Positions 18,522 through 30,805 of a stretch of DNA of 64,000 nt are shown piece by piece. The position numbers were made by a program, and so were the translations under genes. Below the pieces are notes generated by a model. It had not been told where the DNA came from and made no database searches. It saw nothing but the letters and a program-made list of their open reading frames with translations. The stretch comes from Catenaria anguillulae PL171. Lineage: Eukaryota > Blastocladiomycota > Blastocladiomycetes > Blastocladiales > Catenariaceae. Numbering within the stretch: the first letter of the stretch is position 1; every line of letters begins with the position of its first letter. The DNA lies in the NCBI GenBank assembly GCA_002102555.1, contig MCFL01000020.1:124001-188000 (forward strand), read 5' to 3'.

Positions 18522-18882
18522 TTAGACCTTGCAGCAGCAGCGCTTGCTGAACCAGCCGCACTTTTCCATGCGCGTGAACTTGCCGCCGTGCTCGCGGCAC
18601 ATTTGCTCGCACTTGCCAGAGTTGTTCATGGAGCACGAGTCCTTGATGCAGAATTCGCCCATGATGCCAATGTCGCTTTCAGGTTGAGCGAGGGCCTCGG
18701 CTTCGGCGGCAACGGGAGCAGGCGCAGCGTTGGCTATGTATACAACATGGGTCAGTTGATGGGGATGTGGCAAGCGGAAGGGGTGTGGTTGAGAATGGAG
18801 CAGACTTACCGTCAGCGGGAGCAGCTTGAACAGAGGCGCCAAGGGCGAGAAGAGCGAGAGCGAAGATGGTGGAGGCCTTCAT
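18522..18882 (-). CDS. Secreted defensin-like cysteine-rich peptide 1
   Basis: A 94-residue precursor from two exons (18810-18882 and 18522-18733) around a 76-nt intron with donor GTAAGT. It has a signal peptide (about 20 residues), an Ala/Pro/Glu-rich propeptide, and a mature domain of about 45 residues with eight cysteines. The spacing is C-x4-C-x6-C-x3-C-x11-C-x6-C-C-C, which includes the CxxxC and CxC elements of cysteine-stabilised alpha-beta (defensin) folds. Such peptides are often antimicrobial or used against competitors; the role here is inferred. A paralogue lies at 60530-60884 on the same strand. A TATA box is present 113 nt upstream. The fold assignment rests on cysteine spacing only. 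Confidence 0.75.
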
Positions 18883-18994
18883 GGTGTGAGTGAAGCGAGT
18901 GAATGGACAGATCTGTTGGGCGGCGGGAATGGTTGACACTGCGGATGATGAGGAGCAAGAAAGGTGGGGAGGATGTGTGGGGGATCCGGTCCGG

Positions 18995-19001
18995 CTTTAT
19001 A
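18995..19001 (-). promoter_or_regulatory. TATA box of defensin-like gene 1
   Basis: TATAAAG on the minus strand, 113 nt upstream of the ATG at 18882. The paralogue has TACAAAG at the equivalent position. Confidence 0.6.
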
Positions 19002-20324
19002 CCTGCGGCCCACATGTGAGGACAACCCCGCGCGCCTGCTTGTCTGACCGGGTATGGGCGCTATGGGAGCAACTCAGCAGAAGCAGTGAGTCGATGGCTG
19101 ACTCGATAAGCGCCAATTCCTGGAGCGTTTGCGGGTAAATCTTGCCGTGGTCGGGTGGCACCTTGGCGATGACGCCTCCTCCCTACAATTTCTGATGCAT
19201 GCATGCGCATTTCACGGATGCACGCTTAGGGCAAGTCTCGAGCAGGCAGCGCGACCTCCTCTGGCCCCTCTGGCCTCACCGCTCCGGGACATCGTCGGGT
19301 GAGCGCGTAGAGTTGCGTTGCGCATGCGGACAAAATGAACTCGAAACGTGAGACGCGTCAAAGCACATGTGGGCACAGTCTCGCGGCACAATTGGACGGA
19401 TCAAGGGGCGGGCGACTTTCGCATTGCCGTATACGGTAAGTCGGGTGCACCACTTTCTGTTTGCACGACTAGTTTTACCGACGACTGAGTCACAACATCC
19501 CACACAACGGATCCGCGGAATTGCCCAACTGTTCAGTATCATGCGTATCATGTTTCAGTCAATCCGGTGCCTTTGCTTGCTTGGAAACCACGCATGCTCA
19601 ATGCAAATTCCTTTTAACACATGTGGCATTAGGGAAGATAAACAGCTAACGCTAGGAACACGTTGCCTGCATACGGAGCCGCCACAAACGTGCATGCCGT
19701 GATGCACATGTGCACGTCTCCACTGACGCCACTTCATCGTGTACCCGTATACCTATTGGCACACGACGACCAGTGTCAGCTTGGGTGAGCCATGAATGTG
19801 AAACAGGACTGCCCTCCCTGCAAGCTGCTGCGAGGCCAGCAGCTCATGACTCGGAGTGTTAGTGAATCGTGGGCAAGTGGCTCTCGGGACATGTCGATGT
19901 GTCGTAGGTAGGCGCATGAACCGTCGCTCAGGAATTTTTAGAAGCGAGCCATGGAACTCTTTTGCTCGCCAACGTGGTTTCTTGAACGCCGGCGTGTAGG
20001 TATGTTTTCCTGCCGCGCTTCTGTGCCATGATAGTGACGCAGTCAGGTCCAACACAGCGCGTATGATGAGTGGCCCCGATTGAAGCGACATGAATGAAGC
20101 ATAGCGTGACAATTCCCACTTGACTGACACTAGGTGAGCTATGAGCAGTGGTCAAGTGCGTTGCAAGCACGGCATCATGAGATGGGAAAACGTTCACAAT
20201 GAACTGGAAATCATGATTTCCAAACCAAAGTGATCGGCGAAGTCCGCCGATTCTTCTATTGCGACGCGAATGAAGCTCCTCCAGGTCGGCGTCAGTCTCG
20301 CCTCGCTCTTCAGTGCATTCATCA
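19002..20324. other. Long intergenic region
   Basis: About 1.3 kb without a supportable gene on either strand. Open frames are short and lack family signatures. It contains the upstream regions of the divergent defensin-like and ankyrin-like genes. Confidence 0.4.
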
Positions 20325-22574
20325 ATGGACACGGTACGGCATGAAATGACTGACATGCCCACCTCCGCCACACCCATTCCGGGGACGACCCCATTGCTGA
20401 CCTTAAACCTCGTCGAGCTCGTCCTCGCCGTCGCCATCCAACAGGCCGCCATTGCGTCTCGCTGGAATCCGACCGCAGTCGCCCAACCGCTCAATGCACT
20501 TGACCGCTCAACCTCGCCGCTGCTGACCAAAGTGGCTCTCATCCAGCTGCCGCATATCGACATGGACTTCGCAACCAAAGTCGGCGACATCGATCTGCTC
20601 CGCTTCATGCTCGTCTGGAGCAATCAGCCAGGCGGCCGGCCAATCTATTACCATCGGCCCATCTTTGAGGCCATGCGTGCCGGCCACTTGCGCACGCTGG
20701 ACTGGTGGATTGATGAATCGGGATTGTTTTTGCAGTGGGACGAGAATGCGATCGAGCAAGCGTGTGGCAAAGGCTGGTTGCACGTGTTGGCATGGTGGCA
20801 GGCGCGCGGGTTTCCCCGTATTCCCGAGTCGAATCCACCAACTTCCGCTTCATTTGCAACCCGGATGGTGGCAAGTGCGATTTGTGCGGCATCGCGAAAT
20901 GGACACGTGTGGATTCTGGATTGGCTTTGGGAGCACCTCCCGCACGCTCAATTCTACTTTGGAGAGGCCGGTCGTGGTTTAGTGGTCACAAAGGACGCCG
21001 CCGAAAATGGTCAGATTGCCGTGCTCGATTGGTGGATGTGCAAGGTCAGGTTGGGTGTGATCAAGGCCTTATCGCTGACGCCGATTGTTACGGCGGCATT
21101 CAAGGAGCGGCAGGTGCAAGTGTTGGAATGGTGCCAGCAGAATCCCGAGGCTGTGACGCAGCATCATGCCCCAGGGACCTGGTGGCGACACAGGTACAGG
21201 AGCGCGCTGGCATTTGCGATTCAAGGCTCGTTGTTGGACTGGATTGATACCTTGTGCATTATGCCTCACAAGGACGAGTACTGGCCAGCATCTCGCGTGG
21301 CTTGTGAGTTGGGCAGCGTGGGAGCATTGGAGTGGTTGCACGACAAAGGGTTCTTGGCTGGATCGAGATTGCATCTGGTAAGCATTGCCACGGCAGCTAG
21401 TGCTGTGGACGCAAGTGGCGTTGTGCGTGTTTTGGAATGGATTCACGATCATGTCAATGCGAGTGCGCCAAGCGTCTTGCATGTTGTACCGAGGAGTCCA
21501 TCATTTTCCCGCTTTGATCCGTATTTTGGCGCCTGTGTGAATGGGCATCTTGAAGTGCTCAATTGGCTGCACTTGAATGGCTATCAGCTTGACGAGGCCG
21601 ACTTGGTGAGCTACTTTGAACTTGGCTGCTCGGGTCACACTGTGGTCTTGGATTGGTTGGTCTCCACAACAGGTGTTGCGACAAGTACACTGGCCGAAAT
21701 GGCGTTTGCAAAATGCTTGCGGTACGCCACATATAAGGCAAGCATTCCTGTCCTGGATTGGTGGCGGCAAATTCTCGCAAGTCCTGGTGTTCTTGACTTG
21801 CCGAACGTGCAGAATCGGATCGTGAAACTGGAAGGCATTTCATTGTCAGCAACTACATTGTCATGGTGGCTGTACGATTCTGGTCCATTAAGACATCGTA
21901 CTGAGATGGAATCTGTGTGCCCGGAGTCGTGCAAGGCGAGCCATCCTTGTCGAAACTCACAAGGCGGGTGCATTGACGTTTTGCAGGTTTGGCTGGACGC
22001 TGGCAAACCAATCAACTTTGCCGACTGCATCAAAGTGGCCAGTGCGTCTGGAAACTTGGCTGCTCTGGACTGGCTTTTGCATGTTGCCAAGTCACCCGTG
22101 AATGAATTCGTCGAGGCGTTTATTTGTCAAGAGTACATTGGTATTGAAGATTGTGCAAAAACTATGCTGTGGTGGCGGGCCAATGTTCCACAAGTTGTTA
22201 ACAATCCCAATGTGGTGTACAATGGCGGCCCATACTCGAATCCGATTCATGTCCACTTGCTCGCACATGTGCTCAAGCTCTCCACTTTCACACACCATGA
22301 CCCAGGAGTTCTATCAGAGCATGGGAACGTGGCCATGCTCAGGTACTACCAGCGCAATCCAGATAAGTATCGTCTGTTGATGCAGAAGGACATGGAATCG
22401 TCTGAATCGTTGACTCGGCCCAGCCTGTACAACCAAGTACATGTTCTTGAATGGTGGAAATCGGAATCCGGCTTTGAAATTGTGGAATGCCCAGAGGAGG
22501 TATCGGAAAACATGTGGAATCTGGGGGATGAAGTGGAGGCTTGGTGGTCACAAACAGGATTGTGGAAGGAATAG
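20325..22574 (+). CDS. WW-rich ankyrin-like repeat protein (intact)
   Basis: A single-exon protein of 749 residues, made almost entirely of degenerate ankyrin-like helical repeats. Each unit resembles A..NGH..VLDWW...GL or a variant (LDWLWEHLP, LEVLNWLHLNG, LDWLVSTTG). The N-terminus is a conserved hydrophobic segment (LLTLNLVELVLAVAIQQAA). Repeats of this kind form solenoid protein-binding surfaces; the partner is unknown. The first ATG of the frame is at 20325 (a GTG lies four codons earlier); ATGs at 20346 and 20355 are alternatives. Relics of the same family lie at 27897-28045, 45540-45912 and 58590-60169. Confidence 0.8.
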   Translation: MDTVRHEMTDMPTSATPIPGTTPLLTLNLVELVLAVAIQQAAIASRWNPTAVAQPLNALDRSTSPLLTKVALIQLPHIDMDFATKVGDIDLLRFMLVWSNQPGGRPIYYHRPIFEAMRAGHLRTLDWWIDESGLFLQWDENAIEQACGKGWLHVLAWWQARGFPRIPESNPPTSASFATRMVASAICAASRNGHVWILDWLWEHLPHAQFYFGEAGRGLVVTKDAAENGQIAVLDWWMCKVRLGVIKALSLTPIVTAAFKERQVQVLEWCQQNPEAVTQHHAPGTWWRHRYRSALAFAIQGSLLDWIDTLCIMPHKDEYWPASRVACELGSVGALEWLHDKGFLAGSRLHLVSIATAASAVDASGVVRVLEWIHDHVNASAPSVLHVVPRSPSFSRFDPYFGACVNGHLEVLNWLHLNGYQLDEADLVSYFELGCSGHTVVLDWLVSTTGVATSTLAEMAFAKCLRYATYKASIPVLDWWRQILASPGVLDLPNVQNRIVKLEGISLSATTLSWWLYDSGPLRHRTEMESVCPESCKASHPCRNSQGGCIDVLQVWLDAGKPINFADCIKVASASGNLAALDWLLHVAKSPVNEFVEAFICQEYIGIEDCAKTMLWWRANVPQVVNNPNVVYNGGPYSNPIHVHLLAHVLKLSTFTHHDPGVLSEHGNVAMLRYYQRNPDKYRLLMQKDMESSESLTRPSLYNQVHVLEWWKSESGFEIVECPEEVSENMWNLGDEVEAWWSQTGLWKE

Positions 22575-22604
22575 CTCGGCGTACTGTAGCCAGCTATCGT
22601 TGGC

Positions 22605-24430
22605 ATGAATCATCAATACACCTTTTTTTTTTTTTTTGTTTCGATTCCCAAATGCAACTCGACCACACACCAACTCCTGACGCTCGCTCGCCGTGTCGCC
22701 AGCTCGGCCGCCAACCCCGCATCCATCCTCGACTCGGCCAACTGCGCAATCCGCGCGGGTCAACTTTGCGCCAATTGGTTCATAGGTCTCACCTCCAATG
22801 AGTCCAATGCCGGCCACATTCACTTCATCACTGCGTTGGAGAAGGTCGTGGCCATTCTGTCGCCACGGGTTCGTTATATTAACGGTCAAGTCAATTCCAA
22901 GCATTCGCCGCCGGCGGCAGCAGCGGCCCCAAATAGGAGCATGGGCCGATATGCCGTGCTGGCCGTGGATCTTGAGGTTGAAGACGAGCAGCAGAACGCG
23001 AGGCATGCTTTTTACTTAACAAGTCGTGAATCAAGCGCTGCTCGCGAGCAAGCCGGCCGCGTCTCACCACGCACCCCGAGGTACATTGACAAGCAGCAGG
23101 CATCAACTCAACCAACAGCGCATCTTTATGCAGCCAGTCGCGACAAGTCCAAGGTCTCACCCGATGCCCATGCGCAAGCAACTGCCCCAACACCTGCTTT
23201 CTCGCCACGCATTTCGACAAGTCTCACCCGACAATTCAAGCAACGCCGACTGTGTACCCAACCCACCCACCCACACCCCCCCCCCCCCCCGGCACATCCG
23301 CGTTCGGTCGCTGCTTTGGTTACCAGTGCTGCAACCCATAGTACTTGCGCAGTTGCCACGGGCCGTTCATTTGCGCTCGCCACCATCTTCTACCATAGGC
23401 GAAACGACAAGAATGGCTCGCGTTTTACCCGCATGCAGCCGACAAGAGGTCCATGAATAGCTTGCTTGCATGACTCGTCAACATTATGGTTGTCAACCCA
23501 GACTTGCCTTGCCCACGCGTTGGAAGCACCGAATCGCTTGGCGATACGTGGACCATGGCAACAATGCAACGCCAAATCTTGGACCCTACACACGAGTGGA
23601 TGTCTTCCGCCCGGCACAAGTTCTTGTCTGCGCTCGCCGAGATGCTGTTTGACGCCATGGTCCGTGGTGGCAACTTGGAAAGCTTGCTGGGCGTCAAGGT
23701 CCATCCATTCCAGATCAAGCGCTGGTCACACGGTGTCTTGGTCAAACGACTGCACTGTCGCCTGGCGATTGGGCACAGATCCAATACGCGATTGAGGAAC
23801 ACAAGGATGACCAAGTTCGGGCTCGCGAGCTGGGGGCGCTTGCTGCGATACGCACATGGCACGGATCCTTATTCGAGTAAATACCGTTTCGAGATCCAAG
23901 CGATTGGGTGGTACTTTTGGGTGTCTGGTGCCACGTCCATGACCTTTGCTCACGCGGTCGGCACGATCAATGCTGCGCGGGTTGCCATTTGTGCTGCCGA
24001 GGTCAGAAACATGACCCAGACGCAGCTCAACATGGCCATGGTCCGTTGGCTCTTGGCTCATGTCATGGCATGCCGGCTCGCTGTTGTGCACAAGAACAGC
24101 CAGGTCACGCATCAAGTCTTCGACGCCGTGCTTGGGATGCGGGTCGTTGATGGCACCGTGCACGTACCGCGCTGGTTGCTTCCCCGAGACGCAATCCGGA
24201 AGCAAGTCGACCAGCGGATTGCAGAACAATCCGAGGAGCGGCGGTTTGAAGAGGCGATGCGGGCCCTTCAACAAGCGGTAGCACAAGTGTCTGCGGAGCA
24301 CGACGTGCTGGTGCAAGAGCAGCAATTTGATGAGGCAATGCAGCACTGCACGGGAGGCAAGGCAATAGGGGACACAAGAGTATACTTCTATGTTGACTGT
24401 TGTCAATACACTGAGTCATTGTATGTATAA
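22605..24430 (+). CDS. DUF6604-like fungal protein, probably multi-exon or broken
   Basis: The first part (about 22665-23010) reads LARRVASSAANPASIL.., followed by a segment with CANWF and then GHIHFITALEKVVAIL. This resembles the N-terminal DUF6604 domain of large fungal proteins of unknown function. A downstream frame from about 23486 to 24430 encodes about 310 residues, with a helical middle (WYFWVSGATSMTFAHAVG..) and a coiled-coil-like Glu/Gln-rich end. The two parts lie in different frames, and a Pro-rich section with a 15-C tract (23276-23290) lies between. They may be joined by introns I cannot place, or the gene may be frameshifted. The start is uncertain: the ATG at 22605 is followed by a 15-T run and would be an odd N-terminus. 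Family recognition is from memory of the domain pattern. Confidence 0.4.
23276..23290. repeat. Poly-C tract (15 C)
   Basis: Homopolymer run of 15 C inside the broken region of the DUF6604-like gene. Such runs are prone to slippage and sequencing error, and this one could by itself explain the frame change. Confidence 0.85.
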
Positions 24431-24654
24431 CACAGCCGGTATACACAGAAGAGTGGTTGGGGAAGACGAGTGTGATAGTTGCCTTGAGTACTCATGGCCG
24501 TCATGGTGATGTTTTTCGTTGCACAATGGCGTACCTTGACAGGCAATCTGTCGTCTCACTTGATCATGTCGGCAGTTGTGTTGAGCGGACAGGTAGAGTG
24601 AAGTATAGTAAACACACAAAACAGGGCCAATGCCAGCTAAAACCACCGAGATAC

Positions 24655-27562
24655 CTATTCATCCTCATCCTCGTCGGTATCCTCCATGACCATCTTCTCA
24701 TCATCTTCATCGTCATCGACATCCTCGTCCAACTCATCCGACAAGTCGTCCTCACCCTGCTGCACTCCCTTACCGTCCAACGCATCGCCTTCCAACTCAT
24801 CTTGCATCCCCGCCAGCTCTCCTTCTCCGTCATCCTCTCCCTCGCCCATCTTGACGGGCTGATACATTGCCCGCTCCAACCCCTTGCGATCCAACGACCC
24901 GACCACGACCGCCCACCTCCTCGCCACCCGAAACTCCCGTTGTCCGACTTCAGGCACCTTAGTCTTGTCGCCCCTGGGCTCCTCCAACCCGACCATCTCC
25001 ACGCCCGCCACTTCCACCACCTTCACATCCTTGACCTTACCCTGCTCACCAAACCGCGCCACGAGACCCTCATACCCGGGCTCACCTTTCGTCACTTCCC
25101 TCACAACCACCATGGGCAACACGGCCAGTTCGCTCAACATGTTGACCGTCTCTGCGACCCGGGCCTTGACCTTATGCCCTTCCTTTTTTAACGAGCCCAC
25201 GTCCACGCCTTGGCCGCCCGCGTGCACAATGCGCGAGATCAAGCGCGCGCGCAACTTTGCGGCCGATGCTCCGTACGAGGTAATGAGTGCGTCTGCCACC
25301 GAATGCAAGTCGGTACCAGTGCCGTTGGTGGCGTTGTCGTTGTCGAGTGAAGTAGACGCGAGCACTTTGGCAGGACAGTCAATCACAAGCGCGCCACGCG
25401 CGTCGAGGCGGGTTTGTGTGAGTGGGCGCGCGAGCGACGCAAGCAGCGATGGAGGGTAGGCGAGCATGGGATCTGCACGTTGACCGCTGGCGGTCGATGA
25501 TATTGGTGGGGCGAGGCGACTCGAGGTTGCGGCTGCTGGTGCAGGCGCCAGCGTAGCAGACGAAGATGCGGTAAGCGCCGTGGGCCGGCGTGCTGGAGGC
25601 GCCAAGTGCGCGGTAGAGGGCGACGTGGTGGTTGCGCGAATGGTCGATGGGAATAGCGGCGAGCTGGAGACGACCGATGACAGCGGTTTGGGTTGTTTGC
25701 GCAAGACGCCGAGGCCTGCAGGCGGGCCGGGCGGCTGACATGTGCGAGGGTTAGTTGAATGGTGAAGAAGACCGGAGAAAAAAAAAAGACTTGCGCGGAG
25801 AAAATACCTTGACATGCACCGTCAATCCTGTCGGCGGGCCAGTGACAATCGACAACGGCGGCGGAGGGGGCGCTCGACCAGTCATACCTGCACCCGGTGC
25901 CGTGGTGGTTGTTGTGCGGTTGCCACCCGCCGCCGCAACTCTTGCTGCTGCGTCCGCATCCAAAGTCAGGTCCGGACTCGTCACTGGGTCGTCATCCATC
26001 TGTGCCAAAGACGCCGTCCGTTTTCTTGATGCGGGTGCAGGCGACCGCGTGTGCACATCCCGCTGCGCTGCAGATCCATTGGATGCGAATGGTCGACGAG
26101 GCGTTGGCGGCGAAGGCCGCGTGGGTGACGGCGACGAGTGCATGTGCGAGCCCTTGACAGTGGTTTGGGGCGTGTGGCGGCTATGCGCAGGTGCAGCCGG
26201 CCGTGGACGAGTGGGTGTTGCAGAGGGGCCCATGTCATTGTCGGATTCGAGTTGGGTCATGGGTTCGTCGAGATGATCAAGCATGGCAGCAGTCAATGTT
26301 GATGTTGGAGCAGGTGCGGGTGCATGCGCGGTGGATGGTCGCCGAGGTCGACGAGGGCTTGCGGCTGGTGGGGGCGGTGATGCGGGTGGGTCATCGAGTT
26401 GCATATCGTCGCCCGTCGTGGATGCAGGTGCCGCCTTGCCTGCTTTCGAGACCGTAGGGGATGTGGTTGCGGCTGGTGCAGGCCGAGATATTGGCGCCGA
26501 CAGTGCAGTGGATCGATGCGAAGCGGCTCTTGGGCTTGACGATACAGCATCTCGACCGCTGGACTTGGTCCCTGATGATAAGCCCGCGACGGGAGGTGGT
26601 AACGAGGGCATGGAATGCCGGCTCGTTGTGGCGGCCACCTTTACCCGTTTCCTGGGTGCAACCTCTGCCACAGGCACGGTATACCCCACGTCGCTCGGCG
26701 TCTCAAACGCACGCCTCAAAAACCGGTTTTCTTGCGCCATCAGCTCCGCACGCTTGGCAGCATGCTCGCGATCTGCCTCGACCATGGCCAATTGCACCTT
26801 GAAGTGTTGCTGTTGCTGGTCCAGATCACTGCGCAGCTGGTCGAGCGCTTGGTCACGCTGAGCCAGGTCGGATGTGTAGGTGGCCGAGAGTGTGCGCGAC
26901 TGTGCAAGTTGTGATTCAAGTTCGGCAAGGCGCGGGTGTAAGGTTGTGAGTTGCTGGGTTGTGGCGGCGAGCTTGGACGACAGGTCGTTGGCCATGCTTG
27001 TGGATTGGGCCAGATGCGAAGACAAGTCAGCAAGGTCCTTGGTGCGCTGTGCGAGCAGTGCCGAGGCAGCGGCCAGGTCGGACTCGACTTTTTGATTGTG
27101 CGCTTGCAACGCTTCGATTTGCGCTTGCAGTTCTGCAGCCACCATGATGGCCGATGGCTGGTGGTCCTTGTCAGCTGCTGGACTGGATTCCGTTGGTGGC
27201 GGTATCCCGGCACTGTGCGGACTGGTAGCCGGGCGGCAGTGGTCGAGTGCGCCAACGATACGGTCGACAAAGCCAACAATGATCGACAGCGGTAGGGGCT
27301 CGTCCTGGGTACAGCCGTCGAGGCCGCGGCGGAGCGAGTGAGCGGCGTGGACAGCGTCCGACCAAGCGGCGGAGGGTGCTGGTGGTGCGGCATCTGCTTC
27401 ATTTTCGGAGCCGTCAGAGAAGGTCGAAGTCCCGTTGCTGTTGCTGTTGCTGTTGCTGTTGCAGTTCAAGTCGGGCATCGGCCGGCCATTGTTTGGTCGT
27501 CGGTGGGCAGGCGGTGACAGCGTCTTCATCTTGATGGTTGGTCGGGTGTCATGGCATGTCAT
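24655..27562 (-). CDS. Coiled-coil / winged-helix-like family protein, member 1
   Basis: A 944-residue protein from two exons (25808-27562 and 24655-25734) around a 73-nt intron (GTATTT..TGTCAG). After a short Asn/Ser repeat comes a long coiled coil (about residues 155-290, heptads such as AELQAQIEALQAHNQKVESD). A Pro/Ser/Thr-rich disordered linker with basic clusters (APRKRVKV) follows. The C-terminal domain contains a winged-helix-like segment at about 740-815 (LRARLISRIVHAGGQGVDVG..) and then a strand-rich part (VVEVAGVEMVGLEEP.., QREFRVARRWAVVVGSLD). The tail is strongly acidic. A basic NLS plus a wHTH suggests a nuclear DNA- or protein-binding role; this is inference. Paralogues lie at 38115, 39914 (pseudogene), 42560 and 62094. 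Start at 27562; the ATG at 27529 is equally possible. Confidence 0.75.
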
Positions 27563-27896
27563 GGCATGTCATTCATGGGCTCGCTTGCATTGCGTACATA
27601 TGTACTTGTCTTTCTTGATTTCGTGTAAATGTTATATATCTTCAAAGTCGTCAATAAACACTCGGCACTCGGGCGGATCGACGGACCTGGTTGACGATGC
27701 ATTTTGCCAACACCCCTCATGTCCATGTCATGTCCTCACACCTCTCATCGGAATACATGAATAAACACGACTTTCACACCAGATATCTGGTAACAGCCCT
27801 GCTTCCATCTTCTTTCCGAGTCTCTCGTTGGCTCGGTGCAATGCAATCCGACGACGATGGGTTCTTGTGCAAGCAAAATGCTCACGCAGAGTCGCC

Positions 27897-28045
27897 CACA
27901 GGCGCATGACGCAGGAGCCAGTCCAACACAGTGAGCTTGCCTCGGACGCTTGCCGCATGGATGCACGAGGAAAAAGTCGATTTGTCGTCCAGAAATAAAC
28001 CACAGCCGCAGAAAAACAACGCATTGACTTGGCGATACATGATAT
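27897..28045 (-). pseudogene. Relic of WW-rich ankyrin-like gene
   Basis: A short minus-strand frame reads CIHAASVRGKLTVLDWLLRH and then stops. It carries the A..RG...VLDWL signature of the ankyrin-like family with no full gene around it. Nothing else is recognisable between 27563 and 28532. Confidence 0.35.
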
Positions 28046-28532
28046 GTAGCGCTCGCATGCTCCAAGGGATGGGGCATTCAAGTCAACAAAATCAAGCAGC
28101 TGCCCAGAGTGATTCAGTCACCAGTCCAAGATGTCGGTATTCCTGCCAGCATGAGGAATATACAAGCTCGTGGACAATCTTGAACGGCTGTGACCAAAGT
28201 GAAGAATTTGCGATGTGAGTGGCGGTCAAGAGGACGGCCTCGATGCTGGCGAGCGGGAGAACTGGGTGTGGCTCAGATGAAGAGCGAGACATGGCACGAT
28301 GATTGCTTGGCATTGCGTTGATCTCGAGTACGTGTTATACTGTCGTTGTTGTGTTTCATGAGGAGCAAGGGTCTGATATTTACCTGCGGCACGTTTCTAC
28401 AGTCTGAGGTAAACCTGTGATCCGATTCAACGGAGCCGCGATGGATGATGGATCACAGGTCTCATGGAGCAGGAATCGGTAACAACACAAGTGTGGGGGT
28501 ATCCGGTAATACATGAACCAGCCTCATCCAAC

Positions 28533-30805
28533 TCACGTTGACGCCTTGACCTCGTGCTCAGTGAGGTCCGCCTCGCTACTATCGCCAGCAACCAACCGCT
28601 CTCTGTCTCCGCTCTCTTGGGCAACATGGCGATGTCGCGTCTCCGTTTCTCTCTCATCTAAGTCCGCAATGGGAATCACATGATGCCCGCTCGTCGAATC
28701 TGCAACGACGCTCGCCTCGGGAATCACTTGACCCGATGTTGCTTCTAGTTCTTTTGGGTCGCCAAATGGGAACCAAACCACTGCCCGCTCGGATGCGGGC
28801 TCGTCATCCACCTCACAATCTACCTTGCCGCAGGCCCTTTGTAACATCCTCAGCCCATGCCCGTCCAACCCAGTCACGAGCAACCCACCTCCAACGTCGG
28901 CCCACTTGCGCGCCGATTCGACAACGGCAACCACGGCCGAGTAATCATGCAAGACAGACTCGGACACGTCCAGCAGCATGTAACGGGGAGCCGCTGCAGC
29001 TGCAACAGGAAGAGGAGACTTTGGGGGCGAATCCGGCACCACGTCCGCAAAGAGCAATTGCGAGCGAGACGGCGGGTCGAGCATGCGCTCGAGTTGCGTT
29101 GTGGAGGCAAAGAAGAGCGGGCCGTAAACTTTGACAATGCGCGCCACAACCGATTGCCTGCGAAAGTGAAAAAGATGACAGCTCAGTAACGTGTGGAACG
29201 ACAATGCACGAATGACACGTACCCAGTGCCCGGATGCACAACAATCGTCTCTTGGCCGCCTCCCTCCACCCCCAACTCGACCTCGACCTTTCTTCCAGCA
29301 TCCCAAGCATATCCAACCGCACTCCACACAACGCCCACCCCAACCGCAACCGCTAAATCCTTGTACACGCTCAACCCTGTCACGAGCACCACCGTCACGC
29401 TATCTTTCCACGGCACATTGCGCCGCACGCAAATGGCCCACCACTTGTCCCAGGTAATCATGTGCAAAATGACCACAAACAAGATGCCCGACAAACTGGC
29501 CACCGGCACAAGCTCAATGGCCGGGCCCGCAAAGACAACATAAGCCAGAATCCACAGGCTCGCAGACACACTTGACAAACGCCCACGCGCGCCCGATTGG
29601 ATGTTGAGTACGGATTGGCCCACAAGCGCGGATCCGCCTGCGCTCGCAAACACGGACCCGACCAGATTGCCGAGTCCCTGGGCAACCAATTCGCGAACGC
29701 CATCGGCTTGGGTCGCCGGCGCGTGCGCAAGTGTCGCGCACATGTCCATGGTCAGCACGGATTCCAACGACCCGACCGCACTCAGTGTGAGTGCATATTG
29801 CAAGGCGAGCGGCCAGTGCGGGCTGGACAGTGGCAGGATGGGAACCGATGTGGGCCATGTCAGTGTGGATCCGCGCAGACGGGCAACGTCGCCGACAGTT
29901 GTTGTGTGGACGCCGAGCAATGTGCGGAACACGACATGTTCGACCAAGGTTGCGAGCAGCATTGACGTGAGAGTTGCTGGAATCAACTTGGACGTGATTT
30001 GTAAGCGGCCGAGCGTGAGCGTGCGGCGGATGCGCGGCTGGAGCTCCATGACGAGCATGGATAGGATCATGAGCAGGAGAACAAGGTAGAATTGCAGTTC
30101 GGTCGGCATCAGCCACCGCTGCGGGTTGCGAATCGGGGTTTCGGTTGCGGGGCAATTGGCCGGCTCGCCTACGCCCGTCTTGGCTGTCGACATGAGCTGC
30201 TCGTCGTCCACCTTGAACGCTGTGAGTTGCGCAATGCCCATGACCAGTGCAAGTCCATTGGCAAACCCAAACATGACCGTGTGCGGTACCAAACTCACCA
30301 ACTTGGGTGCTCGCACGATGCCCAGGACAATTTGCAGCACGCCGACCAAGCACATTGTCGCAAACAAGACCTCAAGTCGCTCGCTCATGCACTTGCCCGC
30401 CAGCGCATTCTGTCCTGGATATGGAATGATGAGGTCCTTTTGGATCACGACCAATGCGCCCGCCATGCCCGAAACGGTTCCGGGGCGGCCGCCAAATAGG
30501 GCTGCAAACAAGCCAATGAACACGGTGGCTTGAAGGCCTTGGACGGGCGAGAGGCCGGCGGTGAAAGCAAATGCGAGCGATTCGGGAACCATCATGATGG
30601 ACACGGCAAGGCCGAGGAGGAGTTCGGTTTTCAATTGGAAGGGGTTGTTTCGGTAGAAGCGCAGAGAGGAGATGAAGTACGAGGCGGCAGTGGCCGGTGT
30701 CTGTGCGAGTACGTTGGCAACGGAACTGAGTGCAGACGCGGCCCTGAGGCGGGAGGATGCCGGGGGCGAAGGGTCTGCATGTATTACTGGACTTGAAGGT
30801 GTCAT
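28533..30805 (-). CDS. SulP/SLC26-family anion transporter with STAS domain, copy 1
   Basis: A plasma-membrane anion (sulfate-type) transporter of 735 residues from two exons (29223-30805 and 28533-29157) around a 65-nt intron (GTACGT..TTCGCAG). The transport domain shows the SulP signature (MMVPESLAFAFTAGLSPVQG, FGGRPGTVSGMAGALVV) and about 10-12 membrane segments. A STAS domain follows (PRYMLLDVSESVLHDYSAV, ending SARKWADVGGGLLVTG), then an acidic/basic tail. The intron sits exactly at the membrane/STAS junction, as it does in the tandem paralogue at 35158-37675. Substrate could be sulfate or another oxyanion. The start at 30805 precedes a Ser/Pro-rich cytosolic N-terminus. Confidence 0.9.
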
